Notes: generated by a model from the letters alone, not told the origin. Numbered from the stretch's first letter, positions 42,758 through 54,100 are shown. The stretch is DNA of 64,000 nt from Faecalibacterium duncaniae (GCF_010509575.1 NZ_CP048437.1:1736001-1800000), one strand, 5' to 3'. A program made the numbers and translations.

Positions 42758-45086
42758 TGCCGTTCTCCGCAAGTACAAGGGTGACGGCAAGCCCCGCACG
42801 GCACAGGCCACCATCCCGTATGAGGCCATCTACCCGGACGGTGTGTGCCGCATTGACCGACGCACGTTCTCCAAGTGCATTGCCTTTGAGGACATCAGCT
42901 ATCAGCTGGCCCAGCCGGAAACGAGGACCGCCATCTTTGAACACCTGTGCGACCTGTACAACTATGTGGATGCCTCCATCCATGTGCAGCTTTCGTTTCT
43001 CAATCGCAAGGTTGACCCGGTGCAGTACGCAAAAAGTTTTGAGATCGCACCGCAGGGGGATGATTTTGACGACATCCGCGCCGAGTACACCGCCATCCTG
43101 CAAAAGCAGCTTGCCAGCGGAAACAACGGCATTGTCAAAACCAAGTACCTGACCTTCACCATCGAGGCAGACAATCTAAAAACCGCACGGGCGCGGCTGA
43201 CCCGCATTGGTCTTGACCTGCTGGGCTATTTCAAGACCATGGGCTGCGTGGCGCACGTCATGGACGGACAGGCGCGTTTGGAGGTGCTGCACGGCATCTT
43301 CCACCCGGACGGCGAACCGTTCCGCTTTGACTGGGACTGGCTGGCACCCTCCGGCCTGTCCACCAAAGATTTTGTGGCTCCATCCTCCCTCTGTTTCGGT
43401 ACGGCCAAGACCTTTGGCTTGGGCGGCAAGTATGGAGCTGTGAGCTTTTTACAAATCCTTGCGCCGGAACTTTCGGATGAAATGCTGGCCGACTTTCTCA
43501 AAACGGAAAGCGGCATTCTCGTCAATCTCCATGTGCAGGCCATCGACCAGACCGAGGCCATCAAAACCATCAAGCGGAAGATCACAGACCTTGACGCCAT
43601 GAAGATTCAGGAGCAGAAAAAGGCTGTCCGTTCCGGGTACGACATGGACATCCTGCCCAGCGACCTTGCCACTTACGGCGAGGACGCCAAAAAGCTGCTG
43701 AACAAATTGCAAACAAGAAATGAGCGATTGTTCATGCTGACTTTTTTAGTGCTGAACATGGCCGACACCAAACAAAAGCTGGGCAACGATGTGTTCCAAG
43801 CGGCAGGTGTGGCCCAGAAATACAACTGTTCCCTTGTCCGGCTGGACTACCAGCAGGAGCAAGGCCTTGTGTCCAGCCTTCCGCTGGGTATCAACCAAAT
43901 AAAGATTCAGCGCAGCCTTACCACCTCCAACGTGGCGGTGTTCGTGCCCTTTGTAACGCAGGAGCTTTTCCAGAGCGGTGCGGCCATGTACTACGGCATC
44001 AACGCAAAATCCCACAACATGATCATGCTGGACCGCAAGCAGGCCCGGTGTCCCAACGGCTTGAAGCTGGGCACGCCCGGCAGCGGCAAATCCATGAGCT
44101 GCAAGTCCGAAATCGTCAGTGTGTTTTTAACGACTGCTGACGATATTTTTATTTCAGACCCAGAGGCCGAGTATTATCCGCTGGTCAAGCGGCTGCATGG
44201 ACAGGTCATTAAACTTTCGCCTACCAGCAAGGACTATGTGAATCCTTTGGACATCAACCTGAACTACTCCGAGGATGATAGCCCGCTGGCCTTGAAATCG
44301 GATTTTGTACTGTCGTTCTGTGAACTGGTTATGGGCGGCAAAACAGGTCTGGAAGCGATTGAACGCACCGTGATAGACCGTGCCGTGAAAGCCATCTACC
44401 GCCCCTATCTGGCGAGCCCCTGCCCGGAGAATATGCCCATCCTCTCCGATTTGCACCAAGCCCTGCTCGACCAACACTTGCCGGAAGCGGACCGGGTAGC
44501 GCAGGCACTCGACCTGTATGTATCCGGCTCGCTGAACGTTTTCAACCACAAAACGAATGTGGACATCCACAACCGGCTCGTGGCCTTTGACATCAAAGAG
44601 TTAGGCAAGCAGTTAAAAAAATTGGGGATGCTCATTATTCAGGACCAGATATGGGGCCGCGTCACCCAGAACCGCAGCCAAGGCCGGGCTACATGGTATT
44701 TTGCAGACGAGTTCCACTTGCTCTTGAAAGAGGAACAGACCGCCGCGTACAGTGCCGAGATTTGGAAGCGCTTCCGCAAATGGGGCGGCGTGCCCACAGG
44801 TGCCACCCAGAATGTGAAGGACCTTCTTTCTTCCCCGGAGATTGAGAACATTCTGGAAAACAGCGACTTCATCACGCTGCTGAATCAGGCATCCGGCGAC
44901 CGTAAAATCCTTTCGGAACGGCTGAACCTCTCCGCAGACCAGCAGAAGTACATCGACAATTCGGAACCGGGCGAAGGACTGCTGATTTTTGAAAACGTGG
45001 TGCTTCCGTTTTCCAACCCCATCCCGAAAAACACACAGCTCTATAAGATCATGACCACCCGGCTCAGCGAGGTGGTGGAGCTATGA
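42684..45086 (+). CDS. VirB4-type conjugation ATPase (ICE-B)
   Basis: An 800-residue ATPase: Walker A GTPGSGKSMS near residue 463, FISDPEAEYYPLV as the Walker B-like strand and YFADEFHLLLKEE in the C-terminal half. TTG start at 42684 with AGGAGG upstream. Homologous over its length to the ICE-A protein at 2282-4645 but much diverged. Overlaps the methyltransferase start by 4 bp (ATGA). Confidence 0.95.
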   Translation: MSRKTIPRETEKPKKLTRAQKKEIDAVLRKYKGDGKPRTAQATIPYEAIYPDGVCRIDRRTFSKCIAFEDISYQLAQPETRTAIFEHLCDLYNYVDASIHVQLSFLNRKVDPVQYAKSFEIAPQGDDFDDIRAEYTAILQKQLASGNNGIVKTKYLTFTIEADNLKTARARLTRIGLDLLGYFKTMGCVAHVMDGQARLEVLHGIFHPDGEPFRFDWDWLAPSGLSTKDFVAPSSLCFGTAKTFGLGGKYGAVSFLQILAPELSDEMLADFLKTESGILVNLHVQAIDQTEAIKTIKRKITDLDAMKIQEQKKAVRSGYDMDILPSDLATYGEDAKKLLNKLQTRNERLFMLTFLVLNMADTKQKLGNDVFQAAGVAQKYNCSLVRLDYQQEQGLVSSLPLGINQIKIQRSLTTSNVAVFVPFVTQELFQSGAAMYYGINAKSHNMIMLDRKQARCPNGLKLGTPGSGKSMSCKSEIVSVFLTTADDIFISDPEAEYYPLVKRLHGQVIKLSPTSKDYVNPLDINLNYSEDDSPLALKSDFVLSFCELVMGGKTGLEAIERTVIDRAVKAIYRPYLASPCPENMPILSDLHQALLDQHLPEADRVAQALDLYVSGSLNVFNHKTNVDIHNRLVAFDIKELGKQLKKLGMLIIQDQIWGRVTQNRSQGRATWYFADEFHLLLKEEQTAAYSAEIWKRFRKWGGVPTGATQNVKDLLSSPEIENILENSDFITLLNQASGDRKILSERLNLSADQQKYIDNSEPGEGLLIFENVVLPFSNPIPKNTQLYKIMTTRLSEVVEL

Positions 45087-45979
45087 GCTTAACACATTTC
45101 AGCTTGTTTTCCGGCATCGGCGGCATCGACCTTGCCGCGGAAGCAGCGGGGTTTACCTCTGTCTGTCAATGCGAGTGGGCGGCATTTCCCGCCGCTGTGC
45201 TGGCAAGCCACTGGCCGGAAGTACCCCGTTTTCAGGACATCACCACTGTAACAAAGGAGGCTTTCTTTGAAAAAACAGGACTTCGCACCGTCACCCTCAT
45301 TTCAGGTGGCTTCCCGTGCCAGCCGTTCTCCACCGCAGGGCGGCAGTGCGGCTTCCACGATGAACGCTACCTGTGGCCCGAAATGCTGCGGGTCATCCGG
45401 GAATTGCAGCCCCGTTGGGTGCTTGGAGAAAATGTTGCTGGCTTCCTCCGTATGGGGCTCGACAAAACGCTCATTGACTTGGAGCAGGCAGGTTACGATG
45501 TTCGGGTTTTCGTATTACCTGCTGCTGCCGTTGGCGCGTGGCACGAACGGAAACGGGTATTCATCATCGGCTCCGCTGCTTCCCACACCCCTTGCCAGCG
45601 ACACCGGGGATGTGGGCAAGGGGCTGGACATCCAAATCTCTGCGAACGGCAGTTACCGCAAGATGAACAAGGATGGCAAGGCGTGGACGGCGCGGCTTTC
45701 CCATGTGGTCTACCGGATGACCCCCACCACGCTGGAAAAGCCCTACCTCAACCCGGACTGGGTAGAGTGGCTGATGGGTTTCCCGCGCAAATGGACGGAC
45801 ATTCCCTTTGGGCTAAAGAACCCGCCGACATCCCGCGTTTGACCGAAGAGGTGCCGAACCGCAGCAAGCGGATGAAAACGCTGGGCAATGCGGTTTCGCC
45901 GCCGCAGGTGTTCCCGATTCTCAAATACATTGCGGACATTGAAACAAGCTGTTGCCCGATGGGAGGTGAAGAACTTTGA
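45083..45979 (+). pseudogene. DNA C5-cytosine methyltransferase with two compensating frameshifts (ICE-B)
   Basis: The 5' part has all N-terminal C5-methylase motifs: FSLFSGIGGIDLAAEAAG, the catalytic SGGFPCQPFS, GENVAGFL and AWHERKRVFIIG. After about 45572 the matching sequence moves to the +1 frame (LLPTPLASDTGD ... LNPDWVEWLMGFPRKWTDI) and before about 45840 it returns (PRLTEEVPNRSKRMKTLGNA, motif X). The continuous 298-residue frame therefore has about 80 wrong residues in the target-recognition region. Either two indels, or sequence errors. Enzyme activity as written is doubtful. Confidence 0.75.
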
Positions 45980-47961
45980 AAGAATTGCAGGCAAAAGCCA
46001 AAGTCACCCAGACCATGACCCGTGACGGTCTGGTGGTAGAAAATCAGGCCACTGGTACTGTGGAGAACGTTTCCAGCCGGGAGGCGGAACAGGACTACTC
46101 CACGGATGCCGAGGGCAAGGCCGAAAAAATTCTGGAACGGGCCGAGGACATCAAGGACGGGCATGAAAATAAAAAGAAAGCGAAAAAGGCGGCAGAAACC
46201 GCGGCCACCGCCGAAAGTGAAGATGGTCTGCACCGTTCCGCTGCCCGTTTGGAATTGACCGAGGAAGAACGGGCAGACCCGGCGTTGCAGCCGTATATCC
46301 AAAAGGCGGGAGCGAAAGCCGACAAACTGGATGCAGCCCGCGCCGCTCTGCCGAAGAAGCGTGTCCCGGTCAAGGAAAAAGTTTACGATGCAGCCAGCGG
46401 CAAGGCAAAATCCACCCTGCGGTTTGAGCAGCAGGACAAAGGCCCGCCCAGCCTGAAACCAAACCCGGCCAGCCGCCCGCTGCCGGAAGCATTGCTGTTC
46501 GCTCACGGAAAAATCCACGAGGTCGAACACGAAAATGTGGGCGTGGAGGGCGGCCACAAAGGTGAAGAACTGGTGGAGCGTCAGACCGCCAAAGCCATCC
46601 GCAGCGGCATCCGGCACCACAAGATGAAGCCCTACAAGGCCGTGGAAAAGGCAGAGCGTCAGCTCATGTCTGCCAATGCAGAATACTTTTACCAGAAATC
46701 TTTGCGGGACAATCCGCAGATCGCGCAGTCCGCCAGCAACCCCATTTCCCGGATGTGGCAGAAACGGCGTATCAAACAGCAGTATGCCAAAGCTGCACGG
46801 CAGGCCGGACAAGCCGCCGCGCAGGGTGCAGCCGCCACCGCAGAGAACGGTTTCCGGGTAACGAAGCTGGCAGCCGAGGGCGGCGAACGAGTGGCCGAAT
46901 TTGCGGCCCAGAACTGGAAAGCCATTCTGATCGTGGCCGTGTTCGGTCTGCTGGCTCTGCTCCTGATAACAGGGTTGCAGTCCTGCAACGTGATGGCGGG
47001 CACCGCTGGAACCGGCGTGACGGCATCCTCTTATTTTTCCAAGGACAAGGATATGCTGGGTGCAGAGAAGGCTTATGCCAAGCTGGAACAAAAGCTGCAA
47101 CGGTATCTCGACACCTACGAGGCCACCCACAACTATGACGAGTATCATTTTTATCTGGATGAAATCGAGCATGACCCCTATGTGCTGATCTCGATTTTGT
47201 CCGCGCTGCATGATGGCGTTTTTACATTGGCCGAGGTGCAGGGCGAACTTGAAATGCTCTTTGAAAAGCAATACATCCTGACCGAGACCGTGACCATGCA
47301 GATACGCTACCGTACAAAAATGATGGTCATTATTGGCCCGTATGGTGTGCCGCAAGTTATCACCTACCAAGAACCGTATGAATACTACATCTGCACGGTC
47401 AAGCTGAAAAACAAGGATTTGTCCCATTTGCCCGTGGAAGTGCTGACCGAAGAACAACTCAGTGCTTATTCGCTCTATATGCGCACGCTGGGCAACCGGC
47501 CGGATTTGTTCGGGCAGGCACAGTACCCCAATGCGTCCACCATCAAGCAGCCCACCTATTACGACATTCCCCCGGAAGCACTAAAGGATGATAAGTTTGC
47601 CGCCATGATGGAGGAAGCCACCAAGTACATCGGCTACCCGTATGTGTGGGGCGGCAGTTCGCCCAGCACCAGCTTTGATTGCAGCGGCTACATTTCGTGG
47701 GTGTTGAATCACTCCGGCTGGAACGTGGGCCGTCAGACTGCGCAGGGCCTTTACAACTTCTGTACTCCTGTTTCGGCCGCACAGGTCAAACCGGGTGACC
47801 TTGTGTTTTTCAAGGGCACCTACGATACCCCCGGCGTGAGCCATTGCGGTATCTATGTAGGCAATTCCATCATGTTGCACTGCGGCGACCCTATCTCTTA
47901 CACAAACCTCAACTCAAAATATTGGCAGGAACATTTTTATAGCTATGGACGTTTACCGTGA
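45976..47961 (+). CDS. NlpC/P60 cell-wall hydrolase of the transfer apparatus (ICE-B)
   Basis: A 661-residue protein from TTG 45976 (GGGAGGTG upstream, 4 bp overlap with the methylase). The cytoplasmic half is charged and Ala/Lys-rich; one membrane segment lies at about residues 315-335 (AILIVAVFGLLALLLITG); the C-terminal NlpC/P60 domain has catalytic Cys569 (FDCSGYI), His623 (SHCGIYVG) and His635 (MLHCGD). Counterpart of 598-2301 in ICE-A. Opens peptidoglycan for the channel. Confidence 0.92.
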   Translation: MKELQAKAKVTQTMTRDGLVVENQATGTVENVSSREAEQDYSTDAEGKAEKILERAEDIKDGHENKKKAKKAAETAATAESEDGLHRSAARLELTEEERADPALQPYIQKAGAKADKLDAARAALPKKRVPVKEKVYDAASGKAKSTLRFEQQDKGPPSLKPNPASRPLPEALLFAHGKIHEVEHENVGVEGGHKGEELVERQTAKAIRSGIRHHKMKPYKAVEKAERQLMSANAEYFYQKSLRDNPQIAQSASNPISRMWQKRRIKQQYAKAARQAGQAAAQGAAATAENGFRVTKLAAEGGERVAEFAAQNWKAILIVAVFGLLALLLITGLQSCNVMAGTAGTGVTASSYFSKDKDMLGAEKAYAKLEQKLQRYLDTYEATHNYDEYHFYLDEIEHDPYVLISILSALHDGVFTLAEVQGELEMLFEKQYILTETVTMQIRYRTKMMVIIGPYGVPQVITYQEPYEYYICTVKLKNKDLSHLPVEVLTEEQLSAYSLYMRTLGNRPDLFGQAQYPNASTIKQPTYYDIPPEALKDDKFAAMMEEATKYIGYPYVWGGSSPSTSFDCSGYISWVLNHSGWNVGRQTAQGLYNFCTPVSAAQVKPGDLVFFKGTYDTPGVSHCGIYVGNSIMLHCGDPISYTNLNSKYWQEHFYSYGRLP

Positions 47962-47979
47962 CGCCAGAAAGGATTTTGT

Positions 47980-48231
47980 ATGGCAAAAAGACTTTCCCGC
48001 ATTGAGCGCGATATTGAACGGCTCAAAGAAAAAATCTCTGAATACCAGCAGCAGTTGAAAGAGCTGGAAGCTGCAAAGACTGAACAGGAAAACTTGCAGA
48101 TCATTCAGCTGGTGCGCAGCATGAACATGAAGCCGGACGAGTTCGCAGCTTTCCTGCGCAGCGGTGCGCTGAACGCCGCGCCCACCGTTACCCCGTACCA
48201 CAAACAGGAGGATGCCGCCAATGAAACCTGA
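47980..48231 (+). CDS. DUF4315 family protein (ICE-B)
   Basis: An 83-residue coiled-coil protein (RIERDIERLKEKISEYQQQL) followed by SMNMKPDEFAAFLRSG. Same position and pattern as 330-584 in ICE-A. Function unknown. Overlaps the DUF4366 gene by 11 bp. Confidence 0.85.
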   Translation: MAKRLSRIERDIERLKEKISEYQQQLKELEAAKTEQENLQIIQLVRSMNMKPDEFAAFLRSGALNAAPTVTPYHKQEDAANET

Positions 48232-48943
48232 TTGGAACCGCCGTTTTGCAGCTGGGCTGCTGGCCATCCTGCTCTGCCTCTGCTCGTTCTCCATGCCCGC
48301 CTTTGCAAGCGGCTCTGACCCGGCCCCGGAACCTCTGCCGGAGATTATCGAAGAAGAACCCACTACGGGCGGCATGGAGCCGGAGGGTGTGCCCATCACG
48401 CCCAAGGGCAATGCAACACTGGTGGATGACTTTTACGGCGACAAGCAGCTTATCACCGTGACCACCAAAGCCGGGAATTATTTTTACATCCTGATTGACC
48501 GTGCCAACGAGGACAAAGAGACCTCTGTTCACTTCCTGAACCAAGTGGACGATGCCGACTTGCTGGCCCTGCTGGATGAAGAGCCGCAGGCCGCCGAAGT
48601 CTGCACCTGCACCGTGAAGTGTGATGTCGGGGATGTCAATGAAAACTGCCCCTTGTGTGAAAAGAACCTGCGCAACTGCACGGCCCCGGAAGCTGTGAAA
48701 ACTGACACTGAAGCGCCAGAGGAAAAACCGAAGTCCAGCATGGGCAGTCTGATTGTCCTGCTGGTGCTGGCTCTGGCGGGCGGCGGTGCGGCCCTCTATT
48801 ATTTCAAGTTCCGCAAGCCCAAGGCCGATACCACCGGGCACGATGATCTGGACGAGTACGATTTTGGCGAGGACGAGGATGCAGACGAGGAACCGGCTGA
48901 AATCGAGATTCATTCGGAGGACGGACAGGAGGATGAAACATGA
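48221..48943 (+). CDS. DUF4366 family membrane-anchored protein (ICE-B)
   Basis: A 240-residue protein with signal peptide (FAAGLLAILLCLCSFSMPAFA), an outer domain (NATLVDDFYGDKQLITVTTK, NYFYILIDRAN), a Cys-rich segment (CTCTVKCDVGDVNENCPLC), a membrane helix (LIVLLVLALAGGGAALYYF) and an acidic tail. ATG 48221 is chosen because the earlier ATG (48212) lies against the ribosome site. The ICE-A copy is cut by the window edge. Followed with 4 bp overlap by topB. Confidence 0.85.
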   Translation: MKPDWNRRFAAGLLAILLCLCSFSMPAFASGSDPAPEPLPEIIEEEPTTGGMEPEGVPITPKGNATLVDDFYGDKQLITVTTKAGNYFYILIDRANEDKETSVHFLNQVDDADLLALLDEEPQAAEVCTCTVKCDVGDVNENCPLCEKNLRNCTAPEAVKTDTEAPEEKPKSSMGSLIVLLVLALAGGGAALYYFKFRKPKADTTGHDDLDEYDFGEDEDADEEPAEIEIHSEDGQEDET

Positions 48944-51063
48944 GTTTTCAGCTGGTGATTGCCGAAAAGCCCAGTGTAGCCCGCAGCATTGCCACCGTGA
49001 TCGGGGCCGGTGAAAAGCAAAATGGCTACTGGCAGGGCGGCGGGTATCTTGTCAGCTGGTGCATCGGGCATCTGGTGTCCTTTGCCGAGGCGGGCCAGTA
49101 CGATGAAAAATACTGTAAGTGGCGGTATGAGGATTTGCCCATCCTGCCCCAGCCGTGGCAGTTCATTGTCCCAGACGAAAAGAAACAGCAGTTTGAAATC
49201 GTCCGCGCCCTGCTCAACCGCTCGGACGTGGACAGCGTGACCGCCGCGACCGACGCTGGCCGGGAGGGAGAACTGATTTTCCGTTTTGTCTACCAAATGG
49301 CCAGCTGCACAAAACCTGTGAAGCGGCTCTGGGTTTCCAGCATGGAGGATGCCGCCATCCGGGAGGGCTTTGCAAACCTGCGCCCGGATTCGGATTACGA
49401 TGCGCTGTACCAATCGGCCCTCTGCCGTGCAAAAGCAGATTGGCTGGTGGGCATCAATGCAACACGGCTGTTTTCGGTGCTGTACCATAAAACCCTGACG
49501 GTAGGCCGGGTGCAGACCCCGACACTGAAAATGCTGGTGGACCGGGATGCAAAAATCCTGCGCTTCCAGAAAGAAAAGTATTATACGGTCGGCATCCAGT
49601 CCGGCAGCCTGAAAGCGGGCAGCGGACGCATTGCTAGCATGGACGAGGCCGACACTTTGAGAAAAGCCTGTGCCGGGGCATCTGCTATCTGTTCTTCTGT
49701 CAAGCGGGAGAAAAAGACAGAACAGCCGCCCAAGCTCTATGACCTGACCACCTTGCAGCGGGAAGCAAACCGCTTGTTCGGATTTACGGCAAAACAGACC
49801 CTTGATTATGCCCAGCAGCTTTACGAGAAGAAACTGCTGACCTATCCCCGCACCGACAGCCAATATCTGACCGAGGATATGGGCCAGACAGCACAATATC
49901 TTGTGTCTGACCTGATGGGGCTGCTGCCCTTTGCCCAAGGGCTTGACTTGACCCCGGAAGTAGGCCGGATTCTGAACAGCAAAAAGGTATCGGACCACCA
50001 CGCCATCATTCCCACTGCTGAATTTGTAAAACAGGGTTTCACTGGTCTTGCCGAAAGTGAATACAAGCTGATGAACCTTGTCTGCTCCAAACTGCTCTGT
50101 GCGGTGGCCGCACCCCACGAGTACGAAACAGTGACTGCGGTATTTTCCTGCGCCGGGAACGAGTTCACCGCCAAGGGAAAGACGGTGCTTGTCCCCGGCT
50201 GGAAAGAGATCGACCAACGGTTCCGCTCCACCATGAAAGCAGACGGTGAAGAAGAAACGGAAGCGATGAACACTCTGCCGGAACTGGTCGAGGGACAGAC
50301 TTTTTCCGTGACTGCCGATATTTTGGAACACTTCACGTCCCCGCCGAAAGCCTACACCGAAGATACGCTCCTGTCAGCAATGGAGCGGGCCGGGGCCGAG
50401 GATATGCCGGAGGACAAGGTGAATTGCTCCGCAGGAGCAAGAGAGGGTGGCCTGGGCCAAGCGGAACGCAAGGGGCTGGGTACTCCGGCCACCCGTGCGG
50501 CGATTCTGGAAAAGCTGGTGCAAATGGGCTTTGTGCAGCGCAAGGGCAAACAGCTTGTCCCCACCAAGGACGGCATCAATCTGGCGGTGGTTCTGCCGGA
50601 AAGCCTGACCTCTCCCGCTCTGACTGCTGAATGGGAAAACCGTCTGACCGAGATTGCCAAGGGCAATGCAGACCCGGACGAGTTCATGGCCGAAATTGAA
50701 GCGCAGGTGCGTCAGCTGGTCAGGGCCTATTCTTGTATCAGTGCAGATAAGCAAAACCTGTTCCAGTCGGAACGGGTTATCATCGGCAAGTGTCCCCGGT
50801 GTGGTGAAAACGTCTACGAGGGCAAGAAAAACTTCTACTGCGGAAATCGTGGCTGTCAGTTCGTGATGTGGAAGAATGACCGCTTCTTTGAGCAGCGCAA
50901 AAAGGCGTTCACCCCGAAGATCGCCGCCGCTCTGCTCAAAAACGGTAAGGCAAAGGTAAAGGGCCTCTACTCCGAGAAAACAGGCAAAACCTATGATGCA
51001 ACGGTGCTTCTGGCAGATACGGGAGGCAAGTACGTCAATTACCGGGTAGAGCGCAAAGAGTAA
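48940..51063 (+). CDS. topB: DNA topoisomerase III (ICE-B)
   Basis: A 707-residue type IA topoisomerase. TOPRIM domain with IAEKPSVARS and the acidic ATDAGREGELI motif; catalytic Tyr302 in LLTYPRTDSQYL; a C-terminal zinc ribbon (CPRCGENVYEGKKNFYCG). TopB enzymes encoded by Tn1549-like ICEs are thought to resolve topological strain during transfer or replication of the element. The gene ends the transfer operon, with a hairpin after it. Confidence 0.95.
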   Translation: MSFQLVIAEKPSVARSIATVIGAGEKQNGYWQGGGYLVSWCIGHLVSFAEAGQYDEKYCKWRYEDLPILPQPWQFIVPDEKKQQFEIVRALLNRSDVDSVTAATDAGREGELIFRFVYQMASCTKPVKRLWVSSMEDAAIREGFANLRPDSDYDALYQSALCRAKADWLVGINATRLFSVLYHKTLTVGRVQTPTLKMLVDRDAKILRFQKEKYYTVGIQSGSLKAGSGRIASMDEADTLRKACAGASAICSSVKREKKTEQPPKLYDLTTLQREANRLFGFTAKQTLDYAQQLYEKKLLTYPRTDSQYLTEDMGQTAQYLVSDLMGLLPFAQGLDLTPEVGRILNSKKVSDHHAIIPTAEFVKQGFTGLAESEYKLMNLVCSKLLCAVAAPHEYETVTAVFSCAGNEFTAKGKTVLVPGWKEIDQRFRSTMKADGEEETEAMNTLPELVEGQTFSVTADILEHFTSPPKAYTEDTLLSAMERAGAEDMPEDKVNCSAGAREGGLGQAERKGLGTPATRAAILEKLVQMGFVQRKGKQLVPTKDGINLAVVLPESLTSPALTAEWENRLTEIAKGNADPDEFMAEIEAQVRQLVRAYSCISADKQNLFQSERVIIGKCPRCGENVYEGKKNFYCGNRGCQFVMWKNDRFFEQRKKAFTPKIAAALLKNGKAKVKGLYSEKTGKTYDATVLLADTGGKYVNYRVERKE

Positions 51064-51078
51064 GGCAAAAATACGAGG

Positions 51079-51121
51079 GCCGGTTATGGTAAGGTGAAGC
51101 ATTCATTTTGCCATAACCGGC
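51079..51121 (+). terminator. Hairpin after topB
   Basis: A perfect 11 bp stem GCCGGTTATGG / CCATAACCGGC with a loop of about 21 nt. The stretch after it is CT-rich rather than a T run, so termination is likely but not certain; a regulatory hairpin for the next gene is an alternative. Confidence 0.55.
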
Positions 51122-51161
51122 TCTCTCTATCCGTAGGATAGCAAAAAAGGAGTATGATCAA

Positions 51162-54100
51162 ATGAGCGAATTATTTTCCATCCAGCTGCAAAATCGGCAG
51201 CAGCAAAGCAGGGATGGTGTCTGGCTAGACCTGCCCACCACAACCGAACAGGTACAAGCGGCCCTGCGGCAAATCGGCATTTCGTCCGATAATCCGCAGG
51301 GCCTTTTCATTTCCGGCTACTTTGCCGAGGAAGAAAAGCGTTTTGCAATTTCTTATAACATGGTGCTGGCATCCAATGTGGACGAACTGAACTTTCTGGC
51401 ATCACGACTGGAAACACTCTCTACCGGGGAACGCGCAGAGCTGAACGCCGCCCTGCAAGCCCCGCAGAGTGAGCTTTTCAGCATCGGGAGAATCACCGAC
51501 TTTCCCGAAAACGTGGACTACTATGTGCATCTGCCGGATGTGCACGGGCCTGCCCAGCTAGGAGATTACTACCTGAATCGCTCCGGCATGGTGAATATGC
51601 CGGAAGAATGGAAAGGCGGCATCGACACGGCGCAGTTCGGCCGGTATGTGGCCCAGCAGGAGCAGGGCGTGTTTACCGAGTATGGCTACCTTGTCAAAAG
51701 CGGGGACGCGTGGCAGAAAGTCCACGAGAGCCAGCCTGTGCCGGAGGAATACCGGGTACTGTCCTTTCCTGCGCCGGAAGTTTTGCGAGATTCGGCCAAC
51801 ATCCCGCCACCTGTTCAGCCTGAAACGGAACCGCAGAAAGTTATTCCCATTATCCTAAACGGCAAGGACAGCGCGGAACGGATGAAAGAAATTACGGACC
51901 GGCTGGAAACAGGGATTCAAGAGCTGTTCGACAGCGACCGCTACAAAGCCTACCTCACCACGATGGCGAAATTCCACAATTACAGCTTCAACAACACCTT
52001 GCTGATCGCCATGCAGGGCGGCCAACTGGTGGCGGGCTTCAACAAGTGGAAAGACACGTTCCACCGCACCGTGAAGAAAGGCGAAAAAGGTATCAAAATC
52101 CTTGCCCCTGCGCCGTATAAGGTGAAGCAGAAGATGGAAAAGCGGGACGAACAGGGCAAGCCGATTCTGGATAAGGATGGAAAGCCGCTGACGGAAGAAA
52201 AGACGGTGCAGATTCCGGCTTTCAAGGTAGTGTCCGTGTTCGATGTCAGCCAGACCGAGGGCGAACCTCTGCCCTCTATCGCGGTGAATGAACTGTCCGG
52301 CAGCGTGCAGGACTACCAAGATTTTTTCAAGGCATTGGAGCAGTCATCCCCGGTGCCCATCGGGTTTGAGGACATCGAGGGCGGGGCGCATGGTTATTTT
52401 CATCTGCTCGACAACCGTATTGCCATCCAAGAGGGCATGAGCCAGTTACAGACCATCAAGACAGCCATCCATGAGATTGCCCATGCCAAGCTGCACGCCA
52501 TCGACCCAGACGACCCGGAACAGGCCAACCGCCCGGACAGCCGCACCCGCGAGGTGCAGGCCGAAAGCGTGGCCTATGCCGTCTGCCAGCATTACGGGCT
52601 GGACACGTCCGAGTATTCCTTTGGCTATGTGGCCGGGTGGAGTTCCGGCCGGGAACTGGCCGAACTGAAAGCCTCTCTGGAAATTATCCGCAGCGCAGCC
52701 CATGAACTGATCTCTGCGCTGGACGAACATCTGGCAGAACTGCGCCAGCAGCGGGAAGCAGACCTTTCCGCTGCACAGGAGGCCGCATTTGCATTGGATA
52801 ACGGCAGTACCCTGTTCATCCAGACCTGTGATTCCGGCTATGACTACACCCTGTACGGCCCGGACAATAAAGCTCTGGACGGCGGGCAGTTGGACGCGCC
52901 CGGTTTGACCCTGCCGGATGCCGGGCAGGAAGCGCTTAATCTGTTGGGGCAGACAGCCGCAGTGTCGGAAGTCCTGTTGGGCGACAAGCTGGCGGCGTTA
53001 CAAGAGGCGGCGGAAAAGGCCAACGAAATTCCCGCACCCGTTAAAATTCCAGACCCCGCCGCAGAACCTACGGTCACGATTCTTTGGAGCGAAAGTGACA
53101 AGCTGCAGGACGGCGAAATCATGCCGCTGTCCGTGGCAAACCGCGTCTTTGAAGAACTGGACACCGCCCAGCACACGGACCGGGAAAAGGACGGCTACAC
53201 GGGCGGCTGGTACGACAAGACCGCATTCCGTATTGATTTTACCCTGAACGGCCAGCCGGACAACTACGAGGGGCGGCAGGATTTCGGGGACGGGGATGGC
53301 TCCCTGATTCAGCACATTCAGAGTTACCACGAATACTACGCCAAGGACGAAAACTGGAAAAATTTTGTTCTGCACAACAAAGGCCCGGAAGCGTGGGAAC
53401 AAGACAAGGCAGAGCGGGAAATGGTGCTGACCGAGTTTATCCCGTACCTCAAACAACATTGCAATCTTTCGGCCATGGAGCAGGCAGCCACCGCCGCTTT
53501 GCGGGAGGGACAGAACATTTCGCCGGAACAGGCTGCCTATTACAACACTGTTGTGGCCTATGTGCAGGACTGCCGCCCGCTGCTTAACCAAGGCCAGTAT
53601 AACTTGCCGGAACCGCCCAAGCTGGCTGACTTTGACCAGAGCTTGCAGGATTACAAGGCACAGGTGCAGACCGAGATCACGCAGGAAGCGGCTGCTGCCG
53701 GAATGACCGTAGAGGAATACGCAGCGGCAGGCTTTGAAGCACCGCAGCAGGACGGCTTTTCCATCTACCAGCTGCGCAATGAGGATTCCACCCGCGATTA
53801 CCGTTTTGAGCCCTACGACCGCCTGCAGGCTGCCGGTTTGACCGTGGACAAGGCCAACTATACGGAAGTATACGCCGCGCCGCTGGCTGCGGGTACCACA
53901 TTGGAGGACATCTACCGCACATTCAATGTGGACCATCCGGCAGATTTCAAGGGACACTCGCTGTCTATTTCGGATGTGGTGGTGCTGCACCAGAATGGGC
54001 AGGACACCGCCCACTACTGCGACAGTGTGGGCTTTCAGCAGGTGCCGGAGTTCTTACGGGAAAACCCGCTGCGCACCGCAGAGCTTTCCACCGAACAGAA

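Noticed and set aside
45748..47457. Long minus-strand ORF (569 codons) opposite the ICE-B NlpC/P60 gene
   Set aside because: It is the antisense frame of a GC-rich gene with clear NlpC/P60 motifs; no domain or ribosome site of its own.
48910..50331. Minus-strand ORF of 473 codons opposite topB
   Set aside because: Antisense shadow; topB has all type IA topoisomerase motifs on the plus strand.
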